Below, in pieces: positions 10,218-23,800 of a stretch of 64,000 nt of DNA. Numbering within the stretch: the stretch's first letter is position 1; each line of letters begins with the position of its first letter. Source of the DNA: Astropecten irregularis. Its lineage: Eukaryota > Echinodermata > Asteroidea > Paxillosida > Astropectinidae. Below the pieces are notes generated by a model. It saw only the letters and a program-made list of their open reading frames with translations, searched no databases and had not been told where the DNA came from. Where the stretch lies: contig OZ020259.1 of NCBI GenBank assembly GCA_963971285.1, forward strand, positions 4,712,001 through 4,776,000, written 5' to 3'. Both the position numbers and the translations under genes were made by a program.

Positions 10218-10942
10218 CTAGTCACCCAAGGGAGTAGAGCGATTGCAAAAACTTCATCATATGCCCCCCATCACTCTCAACATCTTCAGAGTGTGACCGT
10301 TTCTCTTCCCCTTTAATTGGCATGAATTGCAGCTGGTGCCATCACGTGCGCCTGCGTCAAACAACTATTGTGATTGGTGTACATGTCTCCTTGAGCAAGC
10401 CACATTGTAGTAATTGCAAGTTCCCCCAGGAGTAACAGGTGGACTTTAGGGTAAAGTTGTATTTCACAAGAAGTCTTAGCAGGTTGAACTGCAGCCAGAA
10501 ATGTATACTTCCCTGTTTATAGTTCGTTTATATGAAATGTGCTGCACCAAAAAAAGTCGAACATAGTCCTTGCCCTTTTCCACTACTAATAGCAGCTATA
10601 ACTTTAGTCTTTCAAAGATCCGTAATATTGTTTTAGCCCCCTCTATTGTTGCCTATTAGTTTATTACCCTTGTAATGTTTGCTGTTAAAAAAATTCATTT
10701 GAATTCGTACATTTATTCCCTCCATTTAACTTAATATTAAAGCGTGGCTTACGCTCAAATAATTGCCATTTAATCCGTGTCAAATTTTAAGTTGCTTTGC
10801 TGGTACAAATTGTCTTGTTTTTCATGAGAACAATTGTATTTTGTACACACGTTTTTGTGTCTTTGCTTGTGTTTACTTGTTAAGGATGTATTCTTGTAAA
10901 TTTGTGTTAAGTTGCTGTTCCTGGGGTTCGGAGCTTTTAAAT

Positions 10943-10948
10943 AATAAA
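10943..10948 (+). terminator. Putative polyadenylation signal of gene 1
   Basis: AATAAA lies about 730 bases after the gene 1 stop, at the end of a non-repetitive AT-rich stretch that would be the 3' UTR, and just before a palindromic repeat begins at about 10977. Confidence 0.45.
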
Positions 10949-10976
10949 CTGTATTTAAGCATAATCAATAATACAG

Positions 10977-11522
10977 GCGATTCCAAATAGTGCGCCACCA
11001 TGGACCTTATCGGAGATAGCCAAAAATTGGCTGTGCGCAAAGCACTCTGGGAAACGCAGGGTTGTTAGGGCTGGCGCTGAGTGCATAAAACGTATGGACA
11101 TGAAAATTCAACTATAAATAAGTACTCAACTTTACACCGCTGGAACATGTGACTCGACAGTAACATTCCATGGACCGTTGTGCAGCATCGTTATGTATAA
11201 CAACTCAAAGCAAGGCTTTCTTCTAGGAGAAAAGACAACTTTAAACTTCGCGAGCCGGCAGCTATACGAATATACGCGTGTCGACGCGTGTGGTAAAACT
11301 TTTAAAACCAATGTTACCCACTGTCCTTTGCGCGCGCACGCGCAGCGCGGAAAACAGGCTATCTCAGATAAGGTCCATGAGTTTGCAACGTGTTGGCCAA
11401 TCACAATGCGCGGAATTAATTTTGTCGACAAACTCCGCATGTGTGGAAAGATGCGCAGTTTGCCGACAAATTGGCCAACGCGTTGCAAACTCATGGGGGC
11501 GCGCTATTTTGAAACGCCCGTT
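10977..11522. mobile_element. Family E element with a second palindrome nested inside
   Basis: The outer ends match family E (GATTCCAAATAGTGCGCCAC ... GGGGGCGCGCTATTTTGAAA). Inside, ATGGACCTTATCGGAGATAG (11000) pairs with CTATCTCAGATAAGGTCCAT (11360-11380), marking an inner element of about 385 bp. Confidence 0.75.
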
Positions 11523-12019
11523 TATATTATCGGTTACATAAGTTACATTTTTTGTATAATACTTTGGAAACCATTAGTAGATAAATTTGGTGAGTAACAT
11601 TAATTAGTATTAATTATTCACTGGATTTTATTTTCACGATGGAGTATGACTTATAGGATGTAGTGCGCCTTGCGACCGTAGAGGGCGGGCTGTATATACA
11701 TTCGGTTAGGTATTTTTGTATTGGAGAAACGTAATCAATTATATATTAGCTTTGCAACCTGTTTTATTATGTTATTTAAAAGCTTTCTAATGGATCTTTG
11801 GTCGAAAGATGTTAATTTGTTGTTTTTGTAAGGATATCAGTAATCGGTTTAATTTTAATGAGAATTAGTGGAGGTTTTGATTATTACACAGAAGAGTGAA
11901 ATGAATAAAGTGACGTCAAAACGAGAAAAAAAATAATTGGTAACATCTGGCAACTTGATGCTTTGAAAAAACAAATTTAACTTAAACAGTCAAATTCAAA
12001 AGCCTTTTAGAAAGATCCT

Positions 12020-12115
12020 GCTGTATGATCGAAACGTCGGGCCCTCCTAACTCCAAGAATTATGTTATTTCATGTCATTCGTTTAGCTGATGAGCAGTTT
12101 GCAACAGTTTGTTTA
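12020..12115. repeat. Single dispersed copy of the 56-bp satellite unit
   Basis: AGAAAGATCCTGCTGTATGA, TCGAAACGTCGGGCCCTCCT, then CTGATGAGCAGTTTGCAACA. It lies between genes 1 and 2. Confidence 0.7.
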
Positions 12116-12121
12116 TCACTT

Positions 12122-12260
12122 GAAACGTCGGGTTTACACTATGGCGGCCATCTTAGATTTTGATCGCAACTTCAAAACGAGGCACTTCCACGCATGCGCA
12201 CTTTTCGAAGTGTAAACCCATCCATTGTCGAAGACAATACACGGGTTTGGGCGGTTTTGA
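12122..12260. mobile_element. Family M palindromic element
   Basis: GGGTTTACACTATGGCGGCC and the CATTGTCGAAGACAATACAC arm; GCGCACTTTTCGAAGTGTAA inside. Copies are also at 14695-14890 and 58640-58945. Confidence 0.75.
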
Positions 12261-12351
12261 TCGCGACTTCAAAACGAGGCACAATCAATAAATAAATAAA
12301 TTCCGCGCATTGTGATTTGCCAACGCCACTATTGTGAATCGCCCGTTTTAT

Positions 12352-12905
12352 AGGAAGTTTTCGAAACGGAGGCCGCTCAGGCTCCATATCAGGCTCCGGC
12401 CCCATTTCATGAATGCATTCTGAAATAATGGGTATCAAAATAGAGGCTTTTGGCTGCGGTTCTTGAAGTAGATTCTCTAGTTTGAAAAGGAAAACAGAGC
12501 TTCGGCTTCAATGAAAAACCACAACCTATATTTTAAGCATACGGACGTCAGAGCTGGGCCCAATTTCATGGAATCCGTTATACGGCCTATTTTTGTGCTA
12601 ACGGGCATTGCTACGCGTGAAATCTATTTCATGGAATCCGTACGTACACAAGACATTCGGTTTGCAAAGAATTTCTAGGGTAATCGTGATTTTGTTCTGC
12701 TAATGCCCTGTCACAATCCATTCTGCAGAAATTCCTTGCTTACCGTTTAATAATAAAAAAGGAAACTCTTCCGTGAAATACGCTAACCGTAACCAAAAAA
12801 AGTATGTTACCTTATATTAAACGAATAATGTTTGCTAACGGTAACGGATCCCATGAAGTTGGGCACTGAAGCCTGAGCCTGAGCCTCCGTTTCGTAAAAA
12901 CCCAT
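12352..12905. mobile_element. Family G element with family K nested inside
   Basis: The family G arms CGAAACGGAGGCCGCTCAGG and CTGAGCCTCCGTTTCG enclose a family K element (12556-12868; GGGCCCAATTTCATGGAATC ... GGATCCCATGAAGTTGGGC). Confidence 0.8.
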
Positions 12906-13257
12906 TAAGACTTTGGACATAACATAGCCCCAAACTCTCAACTGTAAACCCTAGCGGTCATTTATTAATTTTCTTATGAGGCATTCTGTGAAATCCAGTT
13001 ATGATCGGAATTAATAAGTCGAGTGAATGTCCTCCTTAATCATTCGCCGGCAAGGCTTTTGGTCAATAACTGATCCTTCTGCCTTCGGGGTGCGAGACAT
13101 TTTAGATCGCGCCGTTCTCCAATGCTATTAATTTAACCACTGTCTCTCTCGTGTTTGGATTTTTTATCAAGAACTGTTTCACTTTTTTGGTCAGATGATT
13201 TTGACTCGATAAAATTAATCAATGTTTGGATGGCAGTCGACTTATAGATAGTATCAT

Positions 13258-13790
13258 ACTTTGGTATTAAAGGTAGTATCATACTTTGGTAAGACACCAA
13301 AACAGAAATTTTCACAGATTTACATATAATTTACAAGGTATGAAGATGGTGGTGGTAGAAACATACCGTTAAAATTTTACCGCCTGAAATGGTATATTTT
13401 TCCAGAAATTAGTAAAAGAACGACCGGAAATCCTTTTGATCTTTTAAAAGATCAAAAAGAAAAAAGAAAAGACTGTTTTCTCAAAAAGTGGGCACCGTAT
13501 GGGACTGAAATTTTCACAAATGACGGTTATTGTATCTGGCTTGATATTTTTGCCCATAAATCTGTATTTCTTTGACAAAAACCAAAGTATGATACTACTT
13601 TTAAAGAGACCAAAACAGAAATGTTCACAGAAAAGAGGAAAGACTGTTTTCACTGTTTTTTTTTAAAGTGGGCACCGTTGGAACTGAAATTTCCACAGAT
13701 GACTGTTATTGTATCTGTCTTGATATTTGTTCCCATGAATCTGTATATTTCTTTGATGAAAACCAAAGTATGATATTACCTTTAAGTACG
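13258..13790. mobile_element. Family C element, with a partial second copy
   Basis: A full copy (13258-13605) followed directly by a second right half (13606-13790), both ending AACCAAAGTATGATA. Confidence 0.75.
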
Positions 13791-14082
13791 ATGCGAGCAT
13801 ACACGGTATACAGGTGGGCGTACTTGTGTTGTGTTGTTGGGGAGGATGTTAAGGCGAGCATGAGCTGCATTTGCCCCCCGGGGGATATCGTGATATGCGA
13901 CGGCCAACGACCGCTGCTGTGATCAGGCAGCGGATGTCATCGATTTGTCTTGCCGTGCGCGGCCCGGCCAATGTCGGTCCAAATTTGATCGGTTTTATCG
14001 CCGTTTTCGACAGGTTGTTTTCCGTCCGTGTCTCAGTGCTGAGCTCGTCGGGTTGGAAAGCTTAGATAACCCGCCATTATTC

Positions 14083-14335
14083 CAGGGGCCAATTTCATAT
14101 AAAATCTGTTAAGCACAAACATTTGCTTAGCACAAAAATGTCTCGCCCAATAAGACAAACCACCATTGAAAATTCCATTTGACGTTCATGGTCAGCGAAC
14201 AACAGCCAAAGAACAATCACAAGGGATACACAACACATGGACATTTGGTTGTTAAACCCTGTTTTTATTAAGACAGAAATGTCATGCTTAGCAAATTTTT
14301 CTGCTTAACAGTTTTATGAAATTGACCCCTGGTAA
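14083..14335. mobile_element. Family A element
   Basis: CAGGGGCCAATTTCATATAA and TTTATGAAATTGACCCCTGG ends. Confidence 0.8.
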
Positions 14336-14431
14336 TTAGCGAAATCATAAAGAGCCTGTATATTGACCATGATACCACAAATATAATCATTATAATTGTT
14401 ATTAATAATGGGGAGATAGAATTATGAATTT

Positions 14432-14598
14432 GGATTGCCCTTCACCGATATTAATCAATACTGCATACTCAGTGCTTTTGAATCAACATGAGAAAATCAT
14501 GGGCTGTATCAGGTGGGATTCGAACCCATGACCTTCTGGTTACTAGTGCAGATGTCAAACCACTAGGCCAACGAGCTAGCTGGGGTCAGCGGGGTGAA
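14432..14598 (-). mobile_element. tRNA-derived SINE, type 1
   Basis: A reverse-strand copy of the element at 302-475: TGGGATTCGAACCCATGACC (B box, reversed), GCTAGCTGGG head and the GCACTGAGTATGC body. It lies between genes 1 and 2. Confidence 0.65.
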
Positions 14599-14694
14599 CC
14601 GAATCCAATATCGCAGCGGGTATCGCAATTCATCATTGTTATCAATGATGTATAATTTTAGTTGTGTAAAGATCATGTTGTATACAATACACGG

Positions 14695-14890
14695 GTTTAC
14701 ACTTCCAAAAAAGCTTATGCGTGATAGTGCCTCGTTTTGAAGTCGCCATCAAAACTGCCGAAGTGTAAACCCGTGTATTGTCTTCGACAATGGACGGGCT
14801 TACACTTAGAAAAGTGCGCACGCGTGGAAGTGCCTCGTTTTGAAGTTGCGATCAAAATCCAAGATGGCCGCCATGGTGTAAACCCGTGAA
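14695..14890. mobile_element. Family M element
   Basis: ACACGGGTTTACACTTCCAA and GCCATGGTGTAAACCCGTGA ends. Confidence 0.8.
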
Positions 14891-15709
14891 TTATTGAGTT
14901 TTAGACAGAAAATGGACCCAACAGTTGGTAAACAGTGCAAACAGTCACCATGGGAAATCTTGGTTCATCAGATGCTGGTTTTTTTTAAAGGAAATCAAGA
15001 TTTAGTGTCTTTTAAAAAGATCATTCGTCCGAACAATTTAGTAGCATTTCGAAATCGTGGTGTAACCGTGAAGGAGGGAAGCAAGATTATCTCGGCCGTA
15101 TTTTCTGCTATCCAGATGACGAAATCGTAAAAAGGTACATGAAACAACGTCCGTAAAGAAGTTTAAGACCTTCACTTCTGTTTGAGTACCAAATTCAGCC
15201 AAAACGCACATCTTTGCAAATCGTATATTATGTTCCCTTTAAAAAGAGGATAGGGTGTTAAGTTCGCATTATACAGGCCTAGAGAATAGGACAAGACGTG
15301 TGTACTGATTCAGATCTAAAGTCACGGACTATACGGCGTTGCCTCGATGTCCCCCATCATATCACCTACAGATATCCACACGCGATACCCAATGCAGCAC
15401 ACGATATAGGCCTACCGTACCATCAGTTTGAGTGCGAGAGGAGTACAGTTATATCTGTCCTATTGGATTGCATGGATTGCAATTGATTGCCACAGGATCC
15501 GTCGCGAACCCTACCCACATCGTGTCTAGAATCGGACTGGCATCAACCATTCAATCCTCGCTGTAAGAGATTAAATTATTAATAAATTAAAAAAGAATAT
15601 GTTTTTGGGGGGACGAGTATTATAGAAGGGGACTCTAGGAAAGTCGTCTGGTTCTCATATGACGTCGCCACGAGGCAAGGAACTTAAGAATCAAACTTAG
15701 CGAGCATTA

Positions 15710-16042
15710 GGTTGCGTCCTAAATCTCTGGCTGCGGCTGCAAATTACACACGAACCTATGGCAGCCACTAAGCCACGACTGCAGCCGTTTCCATAGACTT
15801 GCGTGTAAGGCCGTGTCCCAAATCTCTGGCTGCGGCTGCAAATTACACACGTACCTACAGCAGCCACTAAGCCATGACTGCAGCCGTTTCCATAGACTTG
15901 CGTGTAAGGCCGTGTCCCAAATCTCTGGCTGCGCCTGCAAATTACACACGCACCTATGGCAGCCACTAACCAGTGACTGCAGCCGTTTCCATAGATTTGT
16001 GTGTTATTTGCGATCGCAGCCAGAGATTTGGGACACAGTCTT
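15710..16042. repeat. Family X repeat, about three tandem units of about 105 bp
   Basis: The unit contains CCCAAATCTCTGGCTGCGGC, TGCAAATTACACACG and GACTGCAGCCGTTTCCATAG. The last unit closes as an inverted end (GCAGCCAGAGATTTGGGACA). Single or double copies are at 37250-37442 and 42180-42318. Confidence 0.8.
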
Positions 16043-16044
16043 AA

Positions 16045-16295
16045 GACATTTTCATTCACACGATGCTAAAAAAGACTTGCAAGGCTTGTGAGACTTGAGA
16101 AATTTCTCAAGGATTCACCAGTGACGTCGGTCACTCTCATGCAATTGTATCCTTTCACACGATGACACTTTCGTATTAAGATTATTCTCATGCTTGAGAA
16201 ATCTCTCAAGGATTCACCAGGGACGTCGGTCACTCTCAAGCATTTGTGTCCTTTCACACGATGACACTTTCGTAAGAATTCTCAAGCATGAGAAC
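16045..16295. mobile_element. Family Y element, tandem part copies
   Basis: Two copies of AAATTTCTCAAGGATTCACC or a close variant, with GACGTCGGTCACTCTCA and TCACACGATGACACTTTCGT; related to the outer element at 58405-59202. Confidence 0.65.
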
Positions 16296-16470
16296 AACTC
16301 GCAAGCCTCCTGAATACCGTACGGGCGCTCTACCAACTGAGCCCTACGTTGGTGGTGACCCCAGTAGTAAAAAATCTGTGTTCGTTTGGCAGTCAGAAGC
16401 CATGAAACCACGCACACACCGCCATACCCCAAGGATCGTTTCAAAGATACACACAGCAATCAGTCAGTTT
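16296..16470 (-). mobile_element. tRNA-derived SINE, type 2, truncated
   Basis: It shares GAATACCGTAC, CTACCAACTGAGCC and the GGCAGTCAGAAGCCATGAAA body with 26934-27160, but the B-box end is replaced by another repeat (16045-16295). Confidence 0.55.
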
Positions 16471-16756
16471 CTCTTAAAAAATAATTCAGTCAGTTTCCCT
16501 TGTGGTTTTATGATGGACATTTGTTTTGACATATTCCATACCCAACCTGTATGGAAGAAAGGTCCCTTCCCTCTAGTGCGTTGGATGATGTTTTGCAGGT
16601 AAAAATAACAAGCAAACGGCTGCCTTTTGTTATCACGGCCAGCAGCTGGTGTGTAGGATGGGACGGGAAGTCCTTGTGTTGGCCAAAGAGGAAGACAGAT
16701 ATCCCTTATTTATAAAGCTTGCAGCCATATAAACACAGCGAGCATCATCCCCCTGT

Positions 16757-16764
16757 TATAAATA
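16757..16764 (+). promoter_or_regulatory. Putative TATA box of gene 2
   Basis: TATAAATA about 620 bases upstream of the first coding ATG. The sequence after it (16790-16890) is non-repetitive and ends in ttcag/gtacac at about 16889, so a short non-coding first exon is possible. No transcript evidence is available. Confidence 0.3.
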
Positions 16765-17379
16765 GATTGCAATTTCCCTTAAAGCCCGTACCGTGCTCTC
16801 GCTTGCAACAACTCAGTCACAGCAGATCGGAGTGGAAATCCTCCGACAGACACCGTGCAGACGAATCAGTTGGATAATCAGCCGATTTCAGGTACACTAG
16901 TCGCCCCAGTATTCCGATTGTCAATCTTGCTAGAGATTTTTTTTTGAGAGAGAGAGGGGGGGGGTAAGATCTTACGGCGTATTATAGACACCGAGCTGAT
17001 GTCGACGCCAATTTCCATGCACAAGGGGAAGAAACACGATGCCACAACTGTTCTCCTGAGATCACGAAAACATGCCTGGCCCGGCCCTGGTGACTTGTAG
17101 CTCAACTGGTACGTCGGGTAGTAGACTCGTGTTGTGTTCGTGTGCGTTCGTTTACGTTTGCAGGGAGAGAGACACACACACGTATACCTCAGCTCACACC
17201 GCTGGTACACAGACTACGGGTTCACCTGCTCTGCGTCAGTTTGTCGTCGGTAGTCAACGGTTGCGGAACAGTATTAGCGATGGTTACTGGCCATACCAAG
17301 CGGTGAACCGCGCGATGAGTGAAGATTGAGCGGGGTATAGGATATAGGAAACAGGCTGGGCAATAGGAGCTTTACACGC

Positions 17380-17808
17380 ATGCAGAGTGAACCGATGGAG
17401 CTGCAAACTGAGGACAAACTGGCACATCACCACGGCAGGGACCCTCCTCAGAGATACGGCAATGCTGGCGGCGTTGACACTAGCGCTGCGGGTCGTGCTT
17501 CAGGGCGCCCGCAGGACTCGGAAACGCCGGCCTCCGAGATGGCCAGGCACCTGCTGGAGGAGAGGGCATCGCACTGCTGCAGCTGTGACTTGGTGGTCAA
17601 GAAGGGACCTCCTGGAAACAGGGGCGGCGGGCGCACCAGCACCACCTCTACCCCCGAGATGCAAGCTACGGAGGCGTTAATGAACAGCGTCCCTGTTCAA
17701 CAACAGGAAGACGCTACGCCTCCACCCCGTGGGCGGTCGACGGTCTCAGGACCGGTGGGGGACCGGGATGCCTGGTCAGTGGAGTCCCGAGACACCACGT
17801 CAGAAGAG
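17380..17808 (+). CDS. Gene 2 first coding exon: cytoplasmic tail
   Basis: The first ATG of a long open frame of 143 codons, GC-rich compared with its surroundings, ending in phase 0 at GAAGAG/gtaagt. The product is hydrophilic and low in complexity (Gly, Arg, Ser, Thr, Pro), with one cysteine cluster (HCCSCDLVV) that could be palmitoylated or bind metal. No known domain is recognised. It fits a type II cytoplasmic tail because it joins in frame to the transmembrane exon at 24364. Confidence 0.65.
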
Positions 17809-20800
17809 GTAAGTATCACGGTAGATAAAAGAATGTAGGTTTGCGGTGACACCATTGTAATCTCTTCTGTGAGAGTGTGTGGTTCTGAGAAGAACCATGC
17901 AGTCACTCTCCTGAGGACGAACAGAGCGCACTGTTCGGAACGTCGAGATAATACCTACGGTTCTTCTCAGAACCACACACTCTCACATAAGAGATTACAT
18001 GGTGTCAACTGAAACCTACCTTCTTTTAGTACTTCCACCATGCATAGCTTCAAGTATCACAGTACATGGATATCACCATCAAAGCCCTGGACTTCAAGTA
18101 AGAACAGACCTGCTTTAAACTTAAAGTAAAGACTGACTCTAAACACGGATGATTGGCAAGATGTAAAATGATACCCAAGCACTCGATCAAGTTTGTTTTA
18201 CATAATGACAAGGGGTACAGTTGACATATTGATTTCAAGTACTTCGTTTCATAGTTTCCTGAAGTCTGCATCAGTACGGATTTAGAATCTAGGCCAGCCT
18301 GGGGTGGGCTTTTAGTGTATCGATATACCAAGATGAGCAAATTAATCTAAGATTAAGCTACATAGGGTAAGCCTGATGTGGTATGCAATGACGCGTTCTC
18401 ACAGCATTGGAATATGTTATGCGCCTATTTGCATTGCATGGGCGACCGTAATGATACCTAGCTACCACCTTATGTTGGCATTAAAGTTACTATCATACTT
18501 GGGTAGGATACCGAAACACAAATCTTCACAGATTTACCTATAACTTACAGGGTATAAAGATGATGATGGTACAAACATACAGCTAAAATGTTTATGCCCA
18601 AAATGTTGTATTTATCCAGAGAAGAGTAAAACCAAATACCAAAAACAATTTTGATCTTTTAACTTTAGATAAAAAACAAAATAACGATGAAAAGATTGTT
18701 GAAATACTGTTGGCGTAGTTTTTCACTGTTTTGGGCACCGTATGGGACTGAAAATTTCACAGATGACTGTTACTGTATCTTCCTTGATATGTTGCTTGTG
18801 AATCTGCGTTTCTTTGACAAAAACCAAAGTATGATATTACCTTTAAAAGCAATACTGGTTAGCTATATCTTAAACTTTAAATGCGAGGACTTTGAGAAAC
18901 GTGTAGCATATAGATTGTGGGGATACACTCAGATTGAAATACAATCGTGTGCACCTTAAACTTACCTCTCGTATACTTAAAGGTTTACTTTAACCAAAAC
19001 TCATATGAAGTTAAATACATCTGTATTGTTATAAAACTCAACCTGTCTATCATTGTTTGTGATAAAAAAATATTTTATATAGAAAAAGCAGGTATTTTAG
19101 ACCCATAATTTAGCACCTCACTTTTCACGACGAAAAACCTTGCTTACGTCACATGCAGAACGCCACGCAGTATACTGTGGTACGGTGCGAGCCTATACTA
19201 GTTCTGTAGGTGACGTCACACGCTATTGTTGCGTGGATCGGTTTCAAGGGGGACCTTTTTGGGGGGCGGGGCGTACATGTACTGATTTGGTAACTTTTTG
19301 GTCAAAATAAGCACTAACATAGATATGTAAATTTATATATTGTCTTTAATTATGTATTAAGCAATCATTTTAAAGCACTTTCACCCCTTTCCCAAATTTG
19401 ATTACGGTAAGCCTTTAAAGTGTGTTTCTGGCATGTAGATGCAAAAATGAAATTTCTTCACTGGGAGTATATACTAGCTGGGTTCACATAAGCAACACTT
19501 ATTTCTGGAAAGGCAAACATATTTTGCACTGAATTTTATTCCCTCCAAATGGGAGTAATAAAATTCTTAAAAATAAACTCATAAAAAACATTTGTTGCAC
19601 GTGGTATCACATGATTATACTGAAAAAATGGCGATTGTTTTTGCGGTATCCACCATGAGACCACAAATCATACTTTTTATGACTTGGGTGACATTTCCGC
19701 TTGAAATGGTGTATTTATCCAGAAATTAGTAAAACTGAGCCCGAAAACAGTTTTGATCTCGAGGTAAGATCAAAACCATTCTTTATGTTTTACAAGAAAA
19801 ATTGAGTCGGGTTTTCTCGTGTCTCAGATGTCCGATTGAGCTCAAATTTTCACAGGTTTATTATTTCATATACATGTTTGATCAGACAAAGTATGAGTGC
19901 TGTTCTGTGACCTTTACCAATCATGTATTATACCTTTTAATTCTCACGTTACACCAACAGTTCTATGTTCAATTTTCTTTCTTCTTTTTCATATATTTGT
20001 CATGCCATCCATACTCATCATAAAAAAATAATGGGACAATAAAAGAAATAAAAGGTTTGATTTCTGATGCGCCACCAAGTCATAGATTTAATGCCTTCTG
20101 CGTGACTTTCCCTGCATTCGGGCGAAGTCTGGTTTCCACCCTCAAGCGGGACGGGTGTCTTCTTTCAAGAACAGATCCGGGGGGACAGGATCTACGCGAA
20201 AATAAGAGAAAAACTCTCCAGAAAAGCAGTGTTTTTGTCGTCGTCTAGCATGCTGAATAAGGAGGCTCGCGTTACAGGCAGACCAGCACGTCATGTTGTA
20301 TTGGCCTACGGGACTGGTGGACTGATGGTCGGTGCGGAGAGCAGGCTAGCGGTGAGGGCTAGCCATGGCAGGGGGAGGTAGCTATAGGATACCCGGCGGC
20401 TATCGTTCTTTATCGTGCCTTCGCCTGTCCGTCTCGTTCGTCTGTTTGACGCGGCACACACGACGGCTCTCAAAGACCTCAGTCCCTCACGGTGAGATCT
20501 TAAGCTTTTCTCAGTCGGCGTTGACATCTATTTTACACCACGTCTTGTTATGTAGGCCTGTAGGACTTCGGAATGTTTGTTATAGTAGACCGAAGTAGAC
20601 AGGTTTTATAGACAAGTTCACCTGTCGCTACGTGTTTACGGCCGTTCCTATTTCCAGACAGCTATATACCTTGGGAATTTTTTTACTAAAAAGTGTGATG
20701 ACTTTTATTGTCGAAGTTCTCATACTTGCCGTCACCTTTGTGACTCGTGTTTATTGTTTGATTCGTAATCCTGTCGAATAAGACGCCAAATTTAGCCACT

Positions 20801-23800
20801 GGCTTGCACGTGTTTGCACGCAATGCAGGGAGACTGATGTTAGTTTGAATTGCTTGCAGAGAGCCAGCCTAGTGGTCATGTGATCAGACGGCTGATTTGA
20901 TTGGCTAATCCATTTTAATGTTCTGTCTCTATAGACCTTTCTTTTGTTTATAAACATTGGCTGCTGGTTGGCATGGGCGGCCAAATGTTGCAAAACATTA
21001 TGTCTTCTCGAAAGACGGTGTGACTAAATTCAACATGTAGATAAACTGTCCATACCTGTACAAAATACATACCAGCATTGCTTGTGTTGTTTCCATTACA
21101 TTCAGCAATATCTTTTAATGTTTATGAAACGTTGTGTACAAATTGGGTAAAATATGTGGTAATTTTTTATGCCTGGGTTTGATGGCTCGCCATAGTTTCC
21201 GCCATGCTGGTTGGCAAAAACTCGGTCTGTGACGTTGCAAAAGAAAGGTCTATAGTCTGGTTCCTGAAATTCGGAACACGATCTGGCAATACGTTATCAC
21301 AGTCAACAACACGATGTCAGACTGAATGCTATAATTCACACAATATTGCAGACAGTCATGAAGACAAGGGGCCAATTTCATGACGCTGCTAAGCACAACA
21401 AAAAATGCTTAGCACAAAAATGTCTTGGGCAATAAAACAAACCACCATCAAAAATTTCATTTGATATTCATGATATTCAGCAGCCAAAGAACAATCACAA
21501 GTGGTACACAGCACAAGGAAATTTGGTTCTAAATCCTGTTTTATTTAAGACAGAAATGTCATGGTTAGCAAATGTTTGTACTAAGCAGGGCAGTGAAATT
21601 GGCCCCTGGTAGAGGAATGATAAATTATGATACATTAGATATGGTGAATTTTACTGCACCCAAATGAATCCAGGAATTATGTGTGCAATGGCAATCTCCG
21701 GGTGATTGGGTGGTCCTCGGTTTGGCAGGTAGTCCTCGATTTAGCAACAGATACAGCAACAACAACAACAACAACAACAACTGCAGCAACGACGCAGCAG
21801 CAACAACAACAACAACAACAATTGCAGCAGCAGCAGCAGTAGAAAAAGTAGTAAGTTAAGAGCAGCAGCAGTAGCATCAAGACCGGCAGCAGCAACAGCA
21901 GCAGTGACAAAAACGGCAGCAACAGCAACGCATCAGCATCATCATCAACTACAGCAGTACCAGCAGCAATAGCGGTTGCAAAAACAACGGCAGCAACAGC
22001 AATGCAGCAGCAGCAACAGCAGTAGCAGTACCAACAATGCAGCATGAGCAACAACATCAGCAGCGACAACAACGGCAGCTACATCAACAGCAACAACAGC
22101 AACAGCAATAACAGAAGCGACAACAACGGCAGCACAAGCTTAACAACAGCAACAGCAGTCACAGCAAAATAATGTATGCGACTACCTGCCAAAGACGCTA
22201 TTCAAATACAAGCCGTTCGAAAAAAAGAAGAAGCAGACAATCTCCCAATTTTCAGAGAAAGAAGTAAGAAGGCCACTTCTTAAAGGAATGGTACAGAATT
22301 GGTAAGACAAAATACACTTCAAGATCACAGATTCACATAAAACTTACACAGTATATCACAGCTGATAATAGGAGAAAACATCCCATGAAATGTTTTTGTC
22401 TGAAATGCCATATTCGTTGAGAAATAAATGAAACTATTATCCGATTGGAATAAATCGTTTAGAAGCGTTTTTTTCATTCGTTTTCACTATTTTCTCGTGA
22501 CCCAGATGGCTGATTGACCTCAAACTTCTACAGGTTTGTCAGTTAAGGTATATGAAGGATTACATAATGTGCTTTCACTGTCAGCAACGGTTTTGTCGCA
22601 AAAAACAGTTCTGTACCATCCCTTTAAACTGATGTGACCTGAAACGCCATCAAGTGAATCTTTCGGGAATCCTCTTGTAGAACCTGTCATCAAAATAAAC
22701 CGACCATCCCTTCAAGCTTTTTTTCCCACGACATTCCTATCCCCCTGTATATTATTTTTTTCTCCTCACCCAAACCAGAAAAAATAAATTCAACAAGCTT
22801 TATCCTCCAAAAACACCAGGTGTAAAAACTATACTGCTGCTAATACTGGGACGATATTTGCCGTGCTGTCCAAACTTGGTTTATTCAGCGTATATTATGT
22901 GCGCGGTACGTCGCATTGAATTGTCTATATTGCGCGCGTATGCACCAGTAGTGTCAATGACCTAAACACGGTGGGCATGCGAACACACTTAAATCGAGCG
23001 GCCTCCAATTGTATAAAAGGTTTTGTTCGAAAATGGGCGCAGATGAAAATGACGAAATGTGACGAAAATTATGTGAATGATTATTGATAGGTGATATCAT
23101 ACTTTGGTTTTGGTCAAACAAAATAATGCAGATTTCTGGGCAATAATATCAAGAAAGATACAGTAACAGTCATCTGTGAAATTCCCAGTCCCATACGATG
23201 CCCACCTTTTAAGAAAACAGCGAACAACGCCCATGGTATTTTTTGTATCTTTCCACCGTTCATTTGTGATCTTTAAAATATCAAAATTGTTTTCGGTCAT
23301 TGGTTTTACTCTTTTCTGGATAAATACAGCATTTCAGGCAGGAAAATAAAATAACTGTATGTTTCTACCATTGCCATCTTTATATCCTGTAAGTTATAGG
23401 CAAATCTGTGAAGTTCGGTATGCTACCAATGATTGTACATACCTTTAAGCTTGAAATCGACCACTGGTGGCGATATTTACACGGTTGATGTTTAGAAACT
23501 GTTGTAACTTTTAATTTCTTAACTTCTTCGTTTCATTTTTCTCTATTAACGGTAAATAGCTCAAAAACACGCATGTCTTTGTTTCCACAGGTTGCGAAAT
23601 ATAGAATTTTTTATCGCTAGATCCAAGGGTCAATTTCACGATCCCCACGATCGATCGTAACTCGAGTTACGATAAGGTGACCAGAGGTCCCCGATTTCCG
23701 GGGACAGTCCCCGATTTGACAGTGCCGTCCCCGATGAAAATATTGTCCCCGAAAATGTCCCCGATTCGACGAAATGCCCCCGAAAATTCTAATCGTCCTA

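Larger units (their letters stand above)
10218..16750. other. Intergenic region between genes 1 and 2
   Basis: It holds the likely 3' UTR of gene 1 (to about 10970), then repeats (E, M, G/K nested, C, A, SINE, X, Y). Two stretches are not obviously repetitive and fairly GC-rich (13790-14060 and 15150-15550) but show no convincing exon. Nothing else is recognised. Confidence 0.6.

Noticed and set aside
15697..16059. 120-codon repetitive frame on the minus strand
   Set aside because: Follows three tandem units of repeat family X; the same DNA occurs at 37250 and 42180 without the frame.
17072..17329. 85-codon frame upstream of gene 2 as an alternative N-terminus
   Set aside because: Low-complexity, ends in a stop before 17380 and does not join any exon in phase; better explained as 5' UTR or intron.
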